A stretch of DNA of 64,000 nt from Agreia sp. VKM Ac-1783. GTDB taxonomy: Bacteria > Actinomycetota > Actinomycetes > Actinomycetales > Microbacteriaceae. The DNA lies in assembly GCF_900177765.1 (NCBI RefSeq), contig NZ_FXWI01000003.1, positions 682,001-746,000 on the forward strand. The letters run 5' to 3'. A program made the position numbers and the translations under genes. The first letter of the stretch is position 1. The number at the start of each line of letters is the position of its first letter. This document shows, in pieces, positions 45,464-56,487 of this stretch. Under the pieces are notes generated by a model. The model did not search any database, was not told where the DNA came from, and saw nothing but the letters and a program-made list of their open reading frames with translations.

Positions 45464-46885
45464 CTAGCCGACGCGCTCTTTACGGCCCAGGATGCCCTGG
45501 GGCCGAACGAGCAGAATGATGATCATGAGCACGAGCGGGGCGACGAACTTGAGGTTCTCCGGAATCCACAGCGTCGACAGGTTCATGATGAGGCCGATGA
45601 TCACGGCTCCGACGAGAGCGCCATAGGCCGAACCGAGGCCACCGAGAGTGATCGCCGCGAAGATCAGCAGCAGGATCGACGCCCCCGTGTCCCAGCGGAG
45701 CGACTGGTAGTAGCCCACGTAGACGCCTGCCAGCGCAGCAAGCGCACCCGAGCCGACCCACACGACGCGGATGACCCGCTCGACGTTGATGCCCGAGGCC
45801 GAAGCCAGGGCACGGTTGTCGGACACGGCGCGCATGGCCTTGCCGATCTTGGTCTTCGTGAGCACCAGTGCGACGCCCAGGATGACGACGATCGCGATGA
45901 CCGCGCCCGCCACGTCGGTGAACTTCAGGCTGACCGAACCGATCACGAGGAAGGGCTTCGTGCTGTTCGGAAGGGTCAGCCGGTCGGGTCCGAAGAGGAG
46001 CACGAACACGTAGCGCAGCGCGAGCGAGAGTCCGATGGTGACGATCATCATCGGGATCAGACCGAGACCGCGCTTGCGCAGGGGTCTCCAGATGCCCGCA
46101 TCCTGCGCCCAGCCGAAGAGGCCGCCGAGAACCATCGCCGCGGGGATCGCGATCACGGCCGGCAGCCCGATGATTCCCGAGAACAGGTAGGCCATCAGCG
46201 CACCGAAGGTCACCAACTCGCCGTGGGCGAAGTTGTTGAGCCCGGTCGTTCCATAGATAAGGGATGCGCCGATGGCCGCGAGTGCGATGAGCAGACCGAA
46301 GATCAGGCCGGTGACGAGCTGCGGCCAGAATCGAAGCCAGAACGTATCGACGGTGACCGGAGCGGTCGTGGTACCCGTTCCTGCATCGTCGGTCGCACCC
46401 GGGGCCGGAGTGGAGGTCGACTCGTCGGAGGGTGCAGCGACGGCCCCCTTCGCGTTGTCGGGCGACAGGAAGAAGATGGAGGGCACCTCGGTGTTGCCGG
46501 CGAACACCTCGACCTCTGCCGGGTTGGTCGAGGGGCGTGGGTAGCCCGTCTCGACCGGGAGGGCGTCTTCGTCGATGGTCACGGTGTAGGTGCCGGGTTC
46601 GCTCACGGGGATGACGGCCTTGCCGTCTGCGCCGGTGACCCCCGTCGCGGTGCCGCCATCGCCGTCGACGGTGATCGACACGTTGGCCACCCCGACCTTG
46701 TCTGCGTCGGTGCGAACCCAGACGAGGATCGATTGCTCGGTTGCGGTGGATGTGGAAGCGGTCGTCTCAGCAGCTGATGCGCCGAGGGCGGATCCTCCGA
46801 GGACGACGGATAGACAGAGAACGACCGACGCGATGAGCATCGCGATCAATCGAGCCGACTGCCCGGGTCTTATGCCAGCGAGCAA
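45464..46885 (-). CDS. livH: LivH permease fused to an N-terminal secreted beta-sandwich domain
   Basis: A 473-residue protein. Residues 1-40 form a signal peptide-like segment with ASA cleavage context; about 50-140 resemble a carboxypeptidase-regulatory/Cna-B type fold (VANVSITVDGDGGTATGVTG then GTYTVTID); 141-180 is a Ser/Thr/Pro linker; from about 182 it is a normal LivH permease (GTTGLNNFAHGELVTFGALM, and KIGKAMRAVSDNRALASASG). Ordinary LivH is about 290-310 residues. The start is TTG at 46885, fixed by GGAGGTG (46891-46897, complement) 5 nt upstream. It is the first gene of livHMGF. Confidence 0.9.
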   Translation of the reverse strand: MLAGIRPGQSARLIAMLIASVVLCLSVVLGGSALGASAAETTASTSTATEQSILVWVRTDADKVGVANVSITVDGDGGTATGVTGADGKAVIPVSEPGTYTVTIDEDALPVETGYPRPSTNPAEVEVFAGNTEVPSIFFLSPDNAKGAVAAPSDESTSTPAPGATDDAGTGTTTAPVTVDTFWLRFWPQLVTGLIFGLLIALAAIGASLIYGTTGLNNFAHGELVTFGALMAYLFSGIIGLPAVIAIPAAMVLGGLFGWAQDAGIWRPLRKRGLGLIPMMIVTIGLSLALRYVFVLLFGPDRLTLPNSTKPFLVIGSVSLKFTDVAGAVIAIVVILGVALVLTKTKIGKAMRAVSDNRALASASGINVERVIRVVWVGSGALAALAGVYVGYYQSLRWDTGASILLLIFAAITLGGLGSAYGALVGAVIIGLIMNLSTLWIPENLKFVAPLVLMIIILLVRPQGILGRKERVG

Positions 46886-48598
<1,713 letters not shown>

Positions 48599-48614
48599 CC
48601 TCTCGCTCGACCGG

Positions 48615-48620
48615 TAGGGT
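48615..48620 (+). promoter_or_regulatory. -10 box predicting a leaderless guaB3 transcript
   Basis: TAGGGT lies 6 nt before the GTG at 48627 with no Shine-Dalgarno sequence, 16 nt after the guaB stop. guaB3 may be transcribed on its own as well as by read-through. Confidence 0.5.
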
Positions 48621-48626
48621 TGTCGG

Positions 48627-49751
48627 GTGAGTATGGAAATCGAAATCGGCCGCAACAAGCGGGGCCGTCGTGTCTACGCATTCGACGACATCGCGGTAGT
48701 GCCCTCGCGGCGCACCCGTGACCCGCAGGACGTGTCGATCAACTGGACGATCGACGCCTATCACTTCGATATGCCCGTGCTGGCGGCACCCATGGATTCC
48801 GTGGTCTCGCCTGCCACGGCCATCCGCATGGGCCAGCTCGGTGGACTCGGAGTGCTCGACCTCGAGGGCGTGTGGACGCGCTACGAGAACCCCGAGCCGA
48901 TCCTCGAGGAGATCCGCTCCCTCGACGCAGCCTCGGCCACGGCTCGCATGCGCGAGATCTATGCCGAGCCCATCAAGCCCGAACTCGTCACCGCCCGCCT
49001 CGCCGAGATCCGGGCCGCCGGGGTCACTGTTGCAGCAGCCCTGTCGCCTCAGCGCACTCAGGAGCTCTACGAGACGGTCGTCGCCGCGGGCGTCGACCTC
49101 TTCGTGATCCGCGGAACGACCGTCTCCGCCGAGCACGTGTCGAAGAGCACCGAACCGCTGAACCTCAAGAAGTTCATCTACGAGCTCGACGTTCCTGTCA
49201 TCGTCGGCGGAGCGGCCACCTACACCGCCGCGCTGCACCTGATGCGCACCGGCGCAGCGGGCGTGCTCGTCGGATTCGGCGGAGGAGCCGCGTCGACCAC
49301 CCGGGCGACCCTCGGCATCCACGCACCCATGGCCACGGCTGTCGCCGACGTCGCGGGCGCTCGTCGCGACTACATGGACGAGTCGGGAGGCCGCTACGTG
49401 CACGTCATTGCAGACGGCGGTCTCGGAACCTCGGGCGACATCGTGAAGGCCATCTCGGTCGGCGCGGACGCCGTGATGCTGGGTACCGCTCTGGCTCGCG
49501 CGACAGACGCGCCGGGTGGCGGATACCACTGGGGCAGCGAGGCTCACCACACCCAGCTTCCGCGGGGAAACCGGGTCCACGTCGGGCAGGTCGCACCGCT
49601 GGAGGAGATCCTCAACGGGCCGTCGCCTGTGGCAGACGGAACGGCCAACCTCATGGGGGCGCTCCGCCGCTCGATGGCAACCACGGGGTACTCCGACCTC
49701 AAGGAGTTCCAGCGCATCGACGTCGTGGTCGCGCCGTATCTCGCCCACTAG
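48627..49751 (+). CDS. guaB3: GuaB3 family IMP dehydrogenase-related protein
   Basis: A 374-residue TIM-barrel paralogue of GuaB lacking CBS domains. It begins EIEIGRNKRGRRVYAFDDIA and has VLAAPMDSVVSPATAIRMGQ and HVIADGGLGTSGDIVKAISV. The catalytic-loop cysteine region of true IMP dehydrogenases is replaced by GVLVGFGGGAASTTRATLGI, so activity as an IMP dehydrogenase is doubtful. This family is typical of actinobacteria, commonly next to guaB; its role is not settled. Confidence 0.9.
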   Translation: MSMEIEIGRNKRGRRVYAFDDIAVVPSRRTRDPQDVSINWTIDAYHFDMPVLAAPMDSVVSPATAIRMGQLGGLGVLDLEGVWTRYENPEPILEEIRSLDAASATARMREIYAEPIKPELVTARLAEIRAAGVTVAAALSPQRTQELYETVVAAGVDLFVIRGTTVSAEHVSKSTEPLNLKKFIYELDVPVIVGGAATYTAALHLMRTGAAGVLVGFGGGAASTTRATLGIHAPMATAVADVAGARRDYMDESGGRYVHVIADGGLGTSGDIVKAISVGADAVMLGTALARATDAPGGGYHWGSEAHHTQLPRGNRVHVGQVAPLEEILNGPSPVADGTANLMGALRRSMATTGYSDLKEFQRIDVVVAPYLAH

Positions 49752-49807
49752 TCACCCGCCGCGGGTAAACTGGCGCCACCGATTCTCTATGACGAGGAGG
49801 CCTGAAG

Positions 49808-51538
49808 ATGGCTGAAACGAACACCGTGTCCCGATCAGCGAAACTCGGGCCAGAAGAGCGCGAAGCGGCCATCGAGGCGCTGAAGACCAAAGAACTCGAC
49901 ATCCTCGTCGTGGGCGGCGGCATCGTCGGGGCGGGTGCGGCCCTCGACGCCGCGACGCGCGGCCTGCGGGTCGGAATCGTCGAGGCTCGCGACTGGTCGA
50001 GCGGCACGAGCTCGCGTTCGTCGAAGCTCGTGCACGGAGGTGTGCGGTACCTCGAGCAGCTGAACTTCCGTCTCGTGCGCGAGGCTCTCATCGAGCGTGG
50101 CCTGCTCCTGCAGCGCATCGCACCGCACCTCGTGAAGCCCGTGCGCTTTCTCATTCCGCTGAAGCGCCGCTTCATCGATCGCTTCTACATCGGTGCCGGA
50201 ATGGTGCTCTACGACCTCTTCTCCTACACGGGAGGGCGTCCGCCCGGAGTTCCACACCACCGTCACCTGACCCGCGGCCAGGTCCAACGAGCCATTCCGA
50301 GCATGGCGCACGACGCTCTCATCGGCGGCATCACGTACTACGACGCCCAGGTCGACGATGCCCGCTACGGCGCCAGCGTCGTTCGCACGGCCTCGTTCTA
50401 TGGTGCGCACGCCGCGAGCCGAGTGCGTGTCGAAGGATTTATCAAGGTGGGCCAGCGGGTGGTCGGAGTTCATGCTCACGACCTGCAGACCGGCGAGAAG
50501 TTCGACATCCGCGCCAAGCAGGTCGTCAACGCGACAGGCGTGTGGACCGATGACACGCAGGCGATGGTCGGCGAGCGTGGTCAGTTCAAGGTGCGCGCAT
50601 CGAAGGGCATCCACCTCGTCGTTCCTCGCGACCGCTTCCAGTCGTCGATGGGTCTGCTGCTGCGCACCGAGAAGAGCGTTCTCTTCGTCATTCCGTGGGG
50701 CCGCCATTGGCTGGTCGGCACGACCGACACCGACTGGCACCTCGACAAGGCCCACCCCGCCGCGACGGCCGCCGACATCGACTACGTCCTCGAACACGTC
50801 AACACGGTTCTCAACGTGCCCCTCACTCGCGACGACGTCGAGGGCGTCTACGCCGGCCTCCGGCCGCTCCTCGCCGGCGAAAGCGATCAGACATCGAAGC
50901 TGTCGCGTGAGCACCTCGTCGCGCACTCGGTTCCCGGCCTCGTCGTGATCGCCGGTGGCAAGTGGACGACCTACCGTGTGATGGCCAAAGACGCGATCGA
51001 CGCCGCGGTCTCGGCGCTCGACGGCAAGATCGCCGGCAGCGTCACAGAAGACATCGCACTGCTCGGCGCCGAGGGCTACCAGGCGGCGTGGAACAAGCGC
51101 AGCAAGATCGCCCGCAAGTTCGGCGTGCACACCGTGCGCATCGAGCACCTGCTCAACCGCTTCGGAACGCTGACCGACGAGCTGCTCGATCTGATCTCGT
51201 CGAACCCGGAGCTCGCTGAGCCGCTGCCTGGCGCCGACGACTACCTCGCGGCGGAGGTCGTCTACGCGGCCAGCCACGAGGGCGCTCTTCATCTCGAAGA
51301 CGTGCTGGCTCGTCGCACCCGCATCTCGATCGAGGCGTGGGACAGGGGTGTGTCTGCGGCGCCCGTCGCTGCCCGGCTCATGGCCGGGGTGCTCGGATGG
51401 GACGAGGCGCGTATCGAGCGGGAGGTCGCGAACTACCTCCGCCGGGTTGCGGCGGAGCGCGCGAGCCAGGAGCAGCCCGACGACGAGTCGGCCGATCGCA
51501 TCCGACTCGAGGCACCCGACATCGCTGCAGAGGCGTAG
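49808..51538 (+). CDS. glpD: Aerobic glycerol-3-phosphate dehydrogenase
   Basis: FAD-dependent membrane-associated oxidation of glycerol 3-phosphate to dihydroxyacetone phosphate, feeding electrons to quinone. The 576-residue product has the FAD loop DILVVGGGIVGAGAALDAAT, then SSGTSSRSSKLVHGGVRYLE and WLVGTTDTDWHLDKAHP, and the GlpO-type C-terminal domain. A TAAACT box at 49767-49772 and GAGGAGG at 49795-49801 give it its own leadered promoter. Confidence 0.95.
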   Translation: MAETNTVSRSAKLGPEEREAAIEALKTKELDILVVGGGIVGAGAALDAATRGLRVGIVEARDWSSGTSSRSSKLVHGGVRYLEQLNFRLVREALIERGLLLQRIAPHLVKPVRFLIPLKRRFIDRFYIGAGMVLYDLFSYTGGRPPGVPHHRHLTRGQVQRAIPSMAHDALIGGITYYDAQVDDARYGASVVRTASFYGAHAASRVRVEGFIKVGQRVVGVHAHDLQTGEKFDIRAKQVVNATGVWTDDTQAMVGERGQFKVRASKGIHLVVPRDRFQSSMGLLLRTEKSVLFVIPWGRHWLVGTTDTDWHLDKAHPAATAADIDYVLEHVNTVLNVPLTRDDVEGVYAGLRPLLAGESDQTSKLSREHLVAHSVPGLVVIAGGKWTTYRVMAKDAIDAAVSALDGKIAGSVTEDIALLGAEGYQAAWNKRSKIARKFGVHTVRIEHLLNRFGTLTDELLDLISSNPELAEPLPGADDYLAAEVVYAASHEGALHLEDVLARRTRISIEAWDRGVSAAPVAARLMAGVLGWDEARIEREVANYLRRVAAERASQEQPDDESADRIRLEAPDIAAEA

Positions 51539-51587
51539 CCCGCTCCGACAGACGTTCAGGCAACGGTCGGGCCATTCTGTGCGCGGG

Positions 51588-51593
51588 TAGAAT
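51588..51593 (+). promoter_or_regulatory. -10 box upstream of the antiporter genes
   Basis: TAGAAT at 51588-51593 is a good vegetative -10, about 45 nt before the ATG at 51639. GAGGAG lies upstream of the ATG, so this transcript carries a normal leader. Confidence 0.45.
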
Positions 51594-51638
51594 GGAGTCT
51601 TCCGCCCGCACGATGCAGCTACCCCGAGGAGTTCAGTC

Positions 51639-52172
51639 ATGGTCGATGTCCGACGGGTCAAGCTCCCCGGCGTCGGGGTACTGCACACCTTCATCACGGC
51701 AGACGGCGGCAAGGTCGGAGTCATCGCTCACCGTTCGGGTCACAGCGATCTGATCACCTTCTCCGACGAAGACAACACCTCAGACGCGGCCAAGGTGTCG
51801 CTTCGTCTCAGCGAAGACGAGGCGCGCACTCTCGCCGAGCTCCTGGGCGGCACGCAGATCACCGAATCGCTGACGGCGCTCGACCAGATTCCCGGACTCA
51901 GCATCGACTGGTTCACGGTCGACTACGAAGACCACATCGCCGGGCAGCCCTTGGGCAATACGGCGGAACGCGACATCGTCGGGCTCACCGTCGTCGCCGT
52001 CGTGCGCGGCGAGTCGGCGAATCCCGCACCTGCACCCGACTTCAAGGTCTTTCCGGGCGACACCCTCGTCGTCGCCGGTTCGCCCGAGAAGGTCGCCAAG
52101 GCGTTCAACTTCTTCCGCACGGGTGAGATGCGCTCCAAGAGCGGCGCCGCCGACGGCTCTCCCGGGCGCTAG
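51639..52172 (+). CDS. KhtT-like regulatory subunit of a cation/proton antiporter
   Basis: A 177-residue cytoplasmic protein: an N-terminal domain (VDVRRVKLPGVGVLHTFITA, ending near 85) and a C-terminal RCK_C/TrkA-C domain (about 90-165; IVGLTVVAVVRGES and FPGDTLVVAGSPEKVAKAFN). This is the layout of KhtT, which controls the KhtU K+/H+ antiporter in Bacillus. The membrane partner starts 3 nt downstream. Ligand (a nucleotide such as c-di-AMP in some homologues) is not shown by sequence. Confidence 0.85.
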   Translation: MVDVRRVKLPGVGVLHTFITADGGKVGVIAHRSGHSDLITFSDEDNTSDAAKVSLRLSEDEARTLAELLGGTQITESLTALDQIPGLSIDWFTVDYEDHIAGQPLGNTAERDIVGLTVVAVVRGESANPAPAPDFKVFPGDTLVVAGSPEKVAKAFNFFRTGEMRSKSGAADGSPGR

Positions 52173-52175
52173 GCG

Positions 52176-53621
52176 ATGCACTTCGGGCCCGATCTCCTCA
52201 TTCTGGGCGCCCTGTTCGTCATCGCCTACGTGCTCGGCCGGCTCGGTAAGAGCATCGGTCTGCCCGCGATTCCGATCTACATGGCCGTCGGACTCCTGGC
52301 GAGCCCGAACTTCCATCTCTTCCCCCTCGAGTTCGTCCACACCGAGTACATCGAACTCATGGCCGTGTTCGGCCTCGTGCTGCTGCTGTTCAACCTCGGC
52401 CTCGAGTTCGATCAAGACGAATTCTTCTCGAACGCGGGCAAGCTCATCATCTCGGGCGGCTCGTACATCGCGCTCAACATGGGCGCGGGCTTCGCGTTCG
52501 GGTTCATGCTCGGCTGGGGAACACGCGAGGCGCTCATCGTCGCGGGGATCACCGCCACGAGTTCGAGCGCGATCGTCACGAAGCTCCTGATCGAACTCAA
52601 GCGCCTGGCCAACCCGGAAACGCCGATGATCCTGGGCGTCACCGTCGTCGAAGACATCTTCATCGCCATCTACCTCGCGATCGTCTCGGTGGTCCTCTCG
52701 GGAGAGACCGAGATCTGGCCCGTCGTCGGCAAGCTCGGCATCGCCTTCCTGTTCCTCATCGTTATGTTCACGGTGGCTCGATGGGGCGGCCGGTACGTGT
52801 CGCGGTTGTTCCGTACGAAAGACGACGAGCTCTTCACGATCCTGTTCTTCGGGCTCGCGATCATGTTCGGCGGCATCGGCGAGATCCTCGGCGTCACGGA
52901 TGCGATCGGCGCGTTCCTGATCGGCCTCGTGCTGGGCGCGACCCGGTACCGCAACCGCATCGAGCACATCGCCATACCGTTGCGCGACGTCTTCGGCGCG
53001 TTCTTCTTCCTCAACTTCGGTCTCGGCCTCGACCCCACCAAGTTCGCTCCGGTGATCGTGCCCGTTCTCGGCGCCGTGCTGATGACGGTGGTGCTGAACG
53101 CGGGTGCGGGCCAGTTCGTCGCGTGGCTGAACAAGCTCGGTCCCCGAGCTGGAATCAACGCCAGCGTCATTCTGCAGAACAGGGGAGAGTTCGCCCTCAT
53201 TCTCGCGACCCTGTCGTTGTCTGCGGGCCTCGACGAACGCATCCAACCGTTTGCCGGCCTCTATGTGCTGATCATGGCGATCATGGGACCGATCCTCGCG
53301 GCCAACTCCGAGAAGATCTCGTCGTTCATTCTTCGGCCCAGGTCCGCCGCGGCGCGGGAGAAGAGCGCGCGGAAGAGTCGCGATCCGATGCTCGACGAGG
53401 AGATCGCGCTGGTTGCCGCCGTCACTGCAGGGCAAGACGTGTCGCTGCCGCGGGCCGACGACGATTCGGAGCCCACTCTCGATACGACGCCGCGTGCACA
53501 GGCGGCCCCGCAGGAACCCGCTTCCGGCGATGTCGACGCGCTCATCGAGCAAGCCATGCGGCAATCCGACGACCTCGGCTCCCGTGATCGCGCTCCGCGC
53601 GAGAGAGATAGCGAATATTGA
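52176..53621 (+). CDS. KhtU-like CPA2 family cation/proton antiporter
   Basis: A 481-residue membrane protein with about twelve spans in residues 1-385, beginning FGPDLLILGALFVIAYVLGR. ITATSSSAIVTKLLIELKRL and VTDAIGAFLIGLVLGATRYR are typical of the CPA2 Na+/H+ or K+/H+ exchangers, with the acidic residue in the latter expected to take part in ion binding. A ~95-residue hydrophilic tail replaces the RCK domain, which is supplied by the upstream gene. It overlaps the SURF1 gene. Confidence 0.88.
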   Translation: MHFGPDLLILGALFVIAYVLGRLGKSIGLPAIPIYMAVGLLASPNFHLFPLEFVHTEYIELMAVFGLVLLLFNLGLEFDQDEFFSNAGKLIISGGSYIALNMGAGFAFGFMLGWGTREALIVAGITATSSSAIVTKLLIELKRLANPETPMILGVTVVEDIFIAIYLAIVSVVLSGETEIWPVVGKLGIAFLFLIVMFTVARWGGRYVSRLFRTKDDELFTILFFGLAIMFGGIGEILGVTDAIGAFLIGLVLGATRYRNRIEHIAIPLRDVFGAFFFLNFGLGLDPTKFAPVIVPVLGAVLMTVVLNAGAGQFVAWLNKLGPRAGINASVILQNRGEFALILATLSLSAGLDERIQPFAGLYVLIMAIMGPILAANSEKISSFILRPRSAAAREKSARKSRDPMLDEEIALVAAVTAGQDVSLPRADDDSEPTLDTTPRAQAAPQEPASGDVDALIEQAMRQSDDLGSRDRAPRERDSEY

Positions 53622-54445
53622 CCCTGTTCAGCGTCATGCGGCGACCGCGATGGATCGCCGCCCTCGTGCTCGCCCTCGCCATCGCGGCCATCTTCGCCGG
53701 CCTCGGTCAATGGCAACTCGAGCGTGCCGTCTCGAGCGGTCAGGTCGACGACCGGCCCACCGAGACCGTGAAGCCGCTCTCCGAGGTCGCCTCTCCGCAG
53801 CAGCCTGTTCTTGCCGTCGAGGCTGCGCAGAAGGTGCAGACGCAGGGGATCTTCGAACCTGCCGACTACGGGATCCTGGCCGACCGCATCAACGGAGGGC
53901 GGTCGGGATACTGGGTCATCGCGCATCTCGCGGTCGATGAACCGGGGGCGCCGGCTCTCGCCGTGGCTCTCGGGTGGGCACCCGATCGCGAGGCGGCCGT
54001 CGCCGTGCGCGACAGGCTGGCCGCCCAGCCCCGCACATCCGAACCCGTGTCTGTCGAGGGGCGCTACGTCGACCCCGACGCGCCCACCGTCGATGACGCC
54101 GAGAAGGCCAAGGGCGGCGACTACGACGTGACGACCATGAGCCCGGCCGCGCTGGTGAACATCTGGACGGCGCTCACCGATTCGACGGACGTCTACGGGG
54201 GCTACGTGGTCTCTGGCACAGCGCCCGAGGGGCTCGACCTCATCGCCGCGCCCGAGCCGGATCGCTCTGTCGAACTCAACTGGCTCAACATCTTCTACGC
54301 CGCGGAATGGGTGATCTTCGCGGGCTTCGCCGTCTTCCTCTGGTACCGCCTCGCCCGCGACGCCTGGGAGCGTGAGATCGAAGAGCTCGAGGAAGCGGAG
54401 AGCGACCTGGACGACCAGCGCCTCGTCGAGCACGGAATACACTAG
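53618..54445 (+). CDS. SURF1 family protein
   Basis: Membrane assembly factor associated with cytochrome c oxidase biogenesis. The 275-residue product has a first span near RWIAALVLALAIAAIFAGLG ending in GQWQLERAV, a long extracytoplasmic domain with GYWVIAHLAV, VALGWAPDRE and VEGRYVDPDAP, and a second span near residues 225-245. A TTG at 53618 overlapping the preceding stop is chosen; ATG at 53636 is an alternative. The C-terminus is acidic. Confidence 0.85.
   Translation: MTLFSVMRRPRWIAALVLALAIAAIFAGLGQWQLERAVSSGQVDDRPTETVKPLSEVASPQQPVLAVEAAQKVQTQGIFEPADYGILADRINGGRSGYWVIAHLAVDEPGAPALAVALGWAPDREAAVAVRDRLAAQPRTSEPVSVEGRYVDPDAPTVDDAEKAKGGDYDVTTMSPAALVNIWTALTDSTDVYGGYVVSGTAPEGLDLIAAPEPDRSVELNWLNIFYAAEWVIFAGFAVFLWYRLARDAWEREIEELEEAESDLDDQRLVEHGIH
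54438..54443 (+). promoter_or_regulatory. -10 box predicting a leaderless DUF3817 transcript
   Basis: TACACT overlaps the SURF1 end and lies 6 nt before the ATG at 54450; no Shine-Dalgarno sequence intervenes. Confidence 0.45.
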
Positions 54446-54449
54446 AGCC

Positions 54450-54902
54450 ATGGCCCTCGAACCCAAACCCCGCGATTTTCCGCGCATCCGAAGCGCGGTC
54501 AAGCTCTATCGGGTCTCGTCCATCATCACCGGTGTGATGCTGCTGCTTCTGTGCCTCGAGGTCGTGCTCAAGTACGTTCCCGTGTTCGGCGTCGAGCTGG
54601 AACTGGGCGGCCCCCAGGGCTTCCTCGCCCTTGTGCCCGAGGGTACGGTCACGGCCGTCAACCTGTCGACCGGAATCCTCATCGCGCACGGCTGGTTCTA
54701 TGTTCTCTACCTGTTCGCCGACTTCCAACTCTGGAGCCGCATGCGGTGGCCTTTCTGGAAGTTCGTGCTGATCGCTCTCGGTGGCATCGTGCCGCTGCTC
54801 TCTTTCTTCCTCGAGGTCAGAATCGCCCGCGAAGTGAAGACCTACCTGGCCGGCCGCGAGGCCGAGCTGTCCGCATCCGCTCCCGTGGAGGTCACCCATT
54901 AG
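54450..54902 (+). CDS. DUF3817 integral membrane protein
   Basis: A 150-residue protein with three or four spans, including [39 protein letters not shown] and [19 protein letters not shown]. The [19 protein letters not shown] stretch and [10 protein letters not shown] match DUF3817, a family of unknown function often located beside guaA in actinobacteria. The ATG at 54450 is favoured by the -10 box. Its stop codon overlaps the probable guaA start. Confidence 0.85.
   Translation: MALEPKPRDFPRIRSAVKLYRVSSIITGVMLLLLCLEVVLKYVPVFGVELELGGPQGFLALVPEGTVTAVNLSTGILIAHGWFYVLYLFADFQLWSRMRWPFWKFVLIALGGIVPLLSFFLEVRIAREVKTYLAGREAELSASAPVEVTH
54887..54892 (+). promoter_or_regulatory. Shine-Dalgarno sequence that fixes the guaA ATT start
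   Basis: GGAGGT lies 5 nt before ATT at 54898, inside the 3' end of the DUF3817 gene. No ATG, GTG or TTG lies in the guaA frame between the upstream in-frame stop (near 54836) and a GTG at 54985 that would remove conserved residues. Confidence 0.7.
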
Positions 54903-56487
54903 CACGCCCAGCCCCGACAGCCAGTCCCGGCCTGTCCTCGTCGTCGACTTCGGTGCGCAGTACGCACAGCTCATCGCCCGTCGGGTGCGCGAGGCCAGCG
55001 TCTACTCCGAAGTCGTTCCCTCGTCGATCACCGCCGAGGAGGTCGCCGCCAAATCTCCCGTGGGCATCGTGCTCTCGGGAGGACCGTCGAGCGTCTATGA
55101 GCCCGGCTCGCCCGAGCTCGACCCCGCGATCTTCGACCTCGGCGTGCCCGTTCTCGGCATCTGCTACGGATTCCAGGTCATGGCTCGCGCCCTCGGTGGT
55201 GAAGTGGCCAACACGGGACTTCGCGAGTACGGGTCGACCGACATGACGGTCACCGGTGAGGGCGGATCGCTCCTCGGCGGCCAGCCCGAGGCGCAGACGG
55301 TGTGGATGAGCCACGGCGATTCGGTCTCGAAGGCGCCCGAGGGCTTCGAGGTTCTCGCCAGCACGTCGTCGACTCCCGTGGCCGCGTTCGGCTCGAAGGA
55401 GCGGCGCATGTATGGGGTGCAGTGGCACCCGGAGGTGAAGCACTCGGAGTTCGGCCAGCGTGTGCTCGAGAACTTCCTGCACGACACCGCCGGCATTCCG
55501 GCCGACTGGACCAGCAACAACGTCATCACCGATCAGGTCGCTCTGATCAAGAAGCAGGTCGGTGACGGCAAGGTCATCTGTGCTCTATCAGGCGGCGTCG
55601 ACTCGTCTGTCGCCGGCGCGATCGTGCACCAGGCTGTCGGTGACCAACTCACCTGCGTCTTCGTCGATCACGGTCTTCTTCGCCAGGGCGAACGCGAGCA
55701 GGTCGAGATCGACTACGTCGCCTCGACCGGCGTGCGTCTGATCACCATCGACGCTCGCGAGCAGTTCATGGACGCCCTCGCGGGTGTGACCGACCCCGAG
55801 CAGAAGCGCAAGATCATCGGCCGGGAGTTCATTCGCAGCTTCGAGGCTGCAGCAGAGGCGCTCGTGCTCGAGGCCGCCGCGACCGACGGCGAGCCCGTGA
55901 AATTCCTCGTTCAAGGGACTCTGTACCCCGATGTCGTGGAGTCCGGCGGCGGAACCGGCACCGCGAACATCAAGAGCCATCACAACGTCGGAGGCCTTCC
56001 CGAAGACCTGCAGTTCGAGCTCGTCGAGCCGCTTCGGGCCCTCTTCAAAGACGAGGTGCGCGCCATCGGTCGCGAGCTCGGGCTTCCCGAGGCCATCGTG
56101 GGACGCCAGCCGTTCCCCGGACCCGGCCTCGGCATCCGGATCGTCGGAGAAGTCACCTGGGAGCGACTCGAGCTGCTTCGTCAGGCCGACGCCATCGTGC
56201 GCGCCGAGTTGACCGCGGCCGGTCTCGATGACGAGATCTGGCAGTGCCCTGTCGTGCTTCTCGCCGACGTGCGCTCGGTCGGTGTACAGGGCGATGGCCG
56301 CACCTATGGCCACCCGATCGTGCTGCGCCCCGTCTCGAGCGAAGACGCGATGACCGCCGACTGGACTCGACTGCCCTACGATCTTCTGGCCCGCATCTCG
56401 AACCGCATCACGAATGAGGTCTCGGGTGTGAACCGCGTCGTGCTCGACGTGACCAGCAAGCCGCCGGGAACTATCGAGTGGGAGTAG
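54898..56487 (+). CDS. guaA: GMP synthase (glutamine-hydrolysing), apparent ATT start
   Basis: Converts XMP to GMP with glutamine and ATP. The 529-residue product has a glutaminase domain with [20 protein letters not shown], nucleophile C89 in [16 protein letters not shown], and the WHPEVKHSE His/Glu; the ATP pyrophosphatase domain has [18 protein letters not shown], and it ends PPGTIEWE. The conserved first strand lies upstream of every ATG/GTG/TTG in frame; the only well-placed initiator is ATT at 54898, 5 nt after GGAGGT. The start overlaps the DUF3817 stop. Alternatives are a sequence error or a non-functional N-terminus, the latter unlikely given the conservation. Confidence 0.93.
   Translation: MSTPSPDSQSRPVLVVDFGAQYAQLIARRVREASVYSEVVPSSITAEEVAAKSPVGIVLSGGPSSVYEPGSPELDPAIFDLGVPVLGICYGFQVMARALGGEVANTGLREYGSTDMTVTGEGGSLLGGQPEAQTVWMSHGDSVSKAPEGFEVLASTSSTPVAAFGSKERRMYGVQWHPEVKHSEFGQRVLENFLHDTAGIPADWTSNNVITDQVALIKKQVGDGKVICALSGGVDSSVAGAIVHQAVGDQLTCVFVDHGLLRQGEREQVEIDYVASTGVRLITIDAREQFMDALAGVTDPEQKRKIIGREFIRSFEAAAEALVLEAAATDGEPVKFLVQGTLYPDVVESGGGTGTANIKSHHNVGGLPEDLQFELVEPLRALFKDEVRAIGRELGLPEAIVGRQPFPGPGLGIRIVGEVTWERLELLRQADAIVRAELTAAGLDDEIWQCPVVLLADVRSVGVQGDGRTYGHPIVLRPVSSEDAMTADWTRLPYDLLARISNRITNEVSGVNRVVLDVTSKPPGTIEWE

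Noticed and set aside
54985-56487. GTG at 54985 as the guaA start
   Set aside because: It would delete the conserved [17 protein letters not shown] stretch of the glutaminase domain and has no Shine-Dalgarno sequence at suitable distance.
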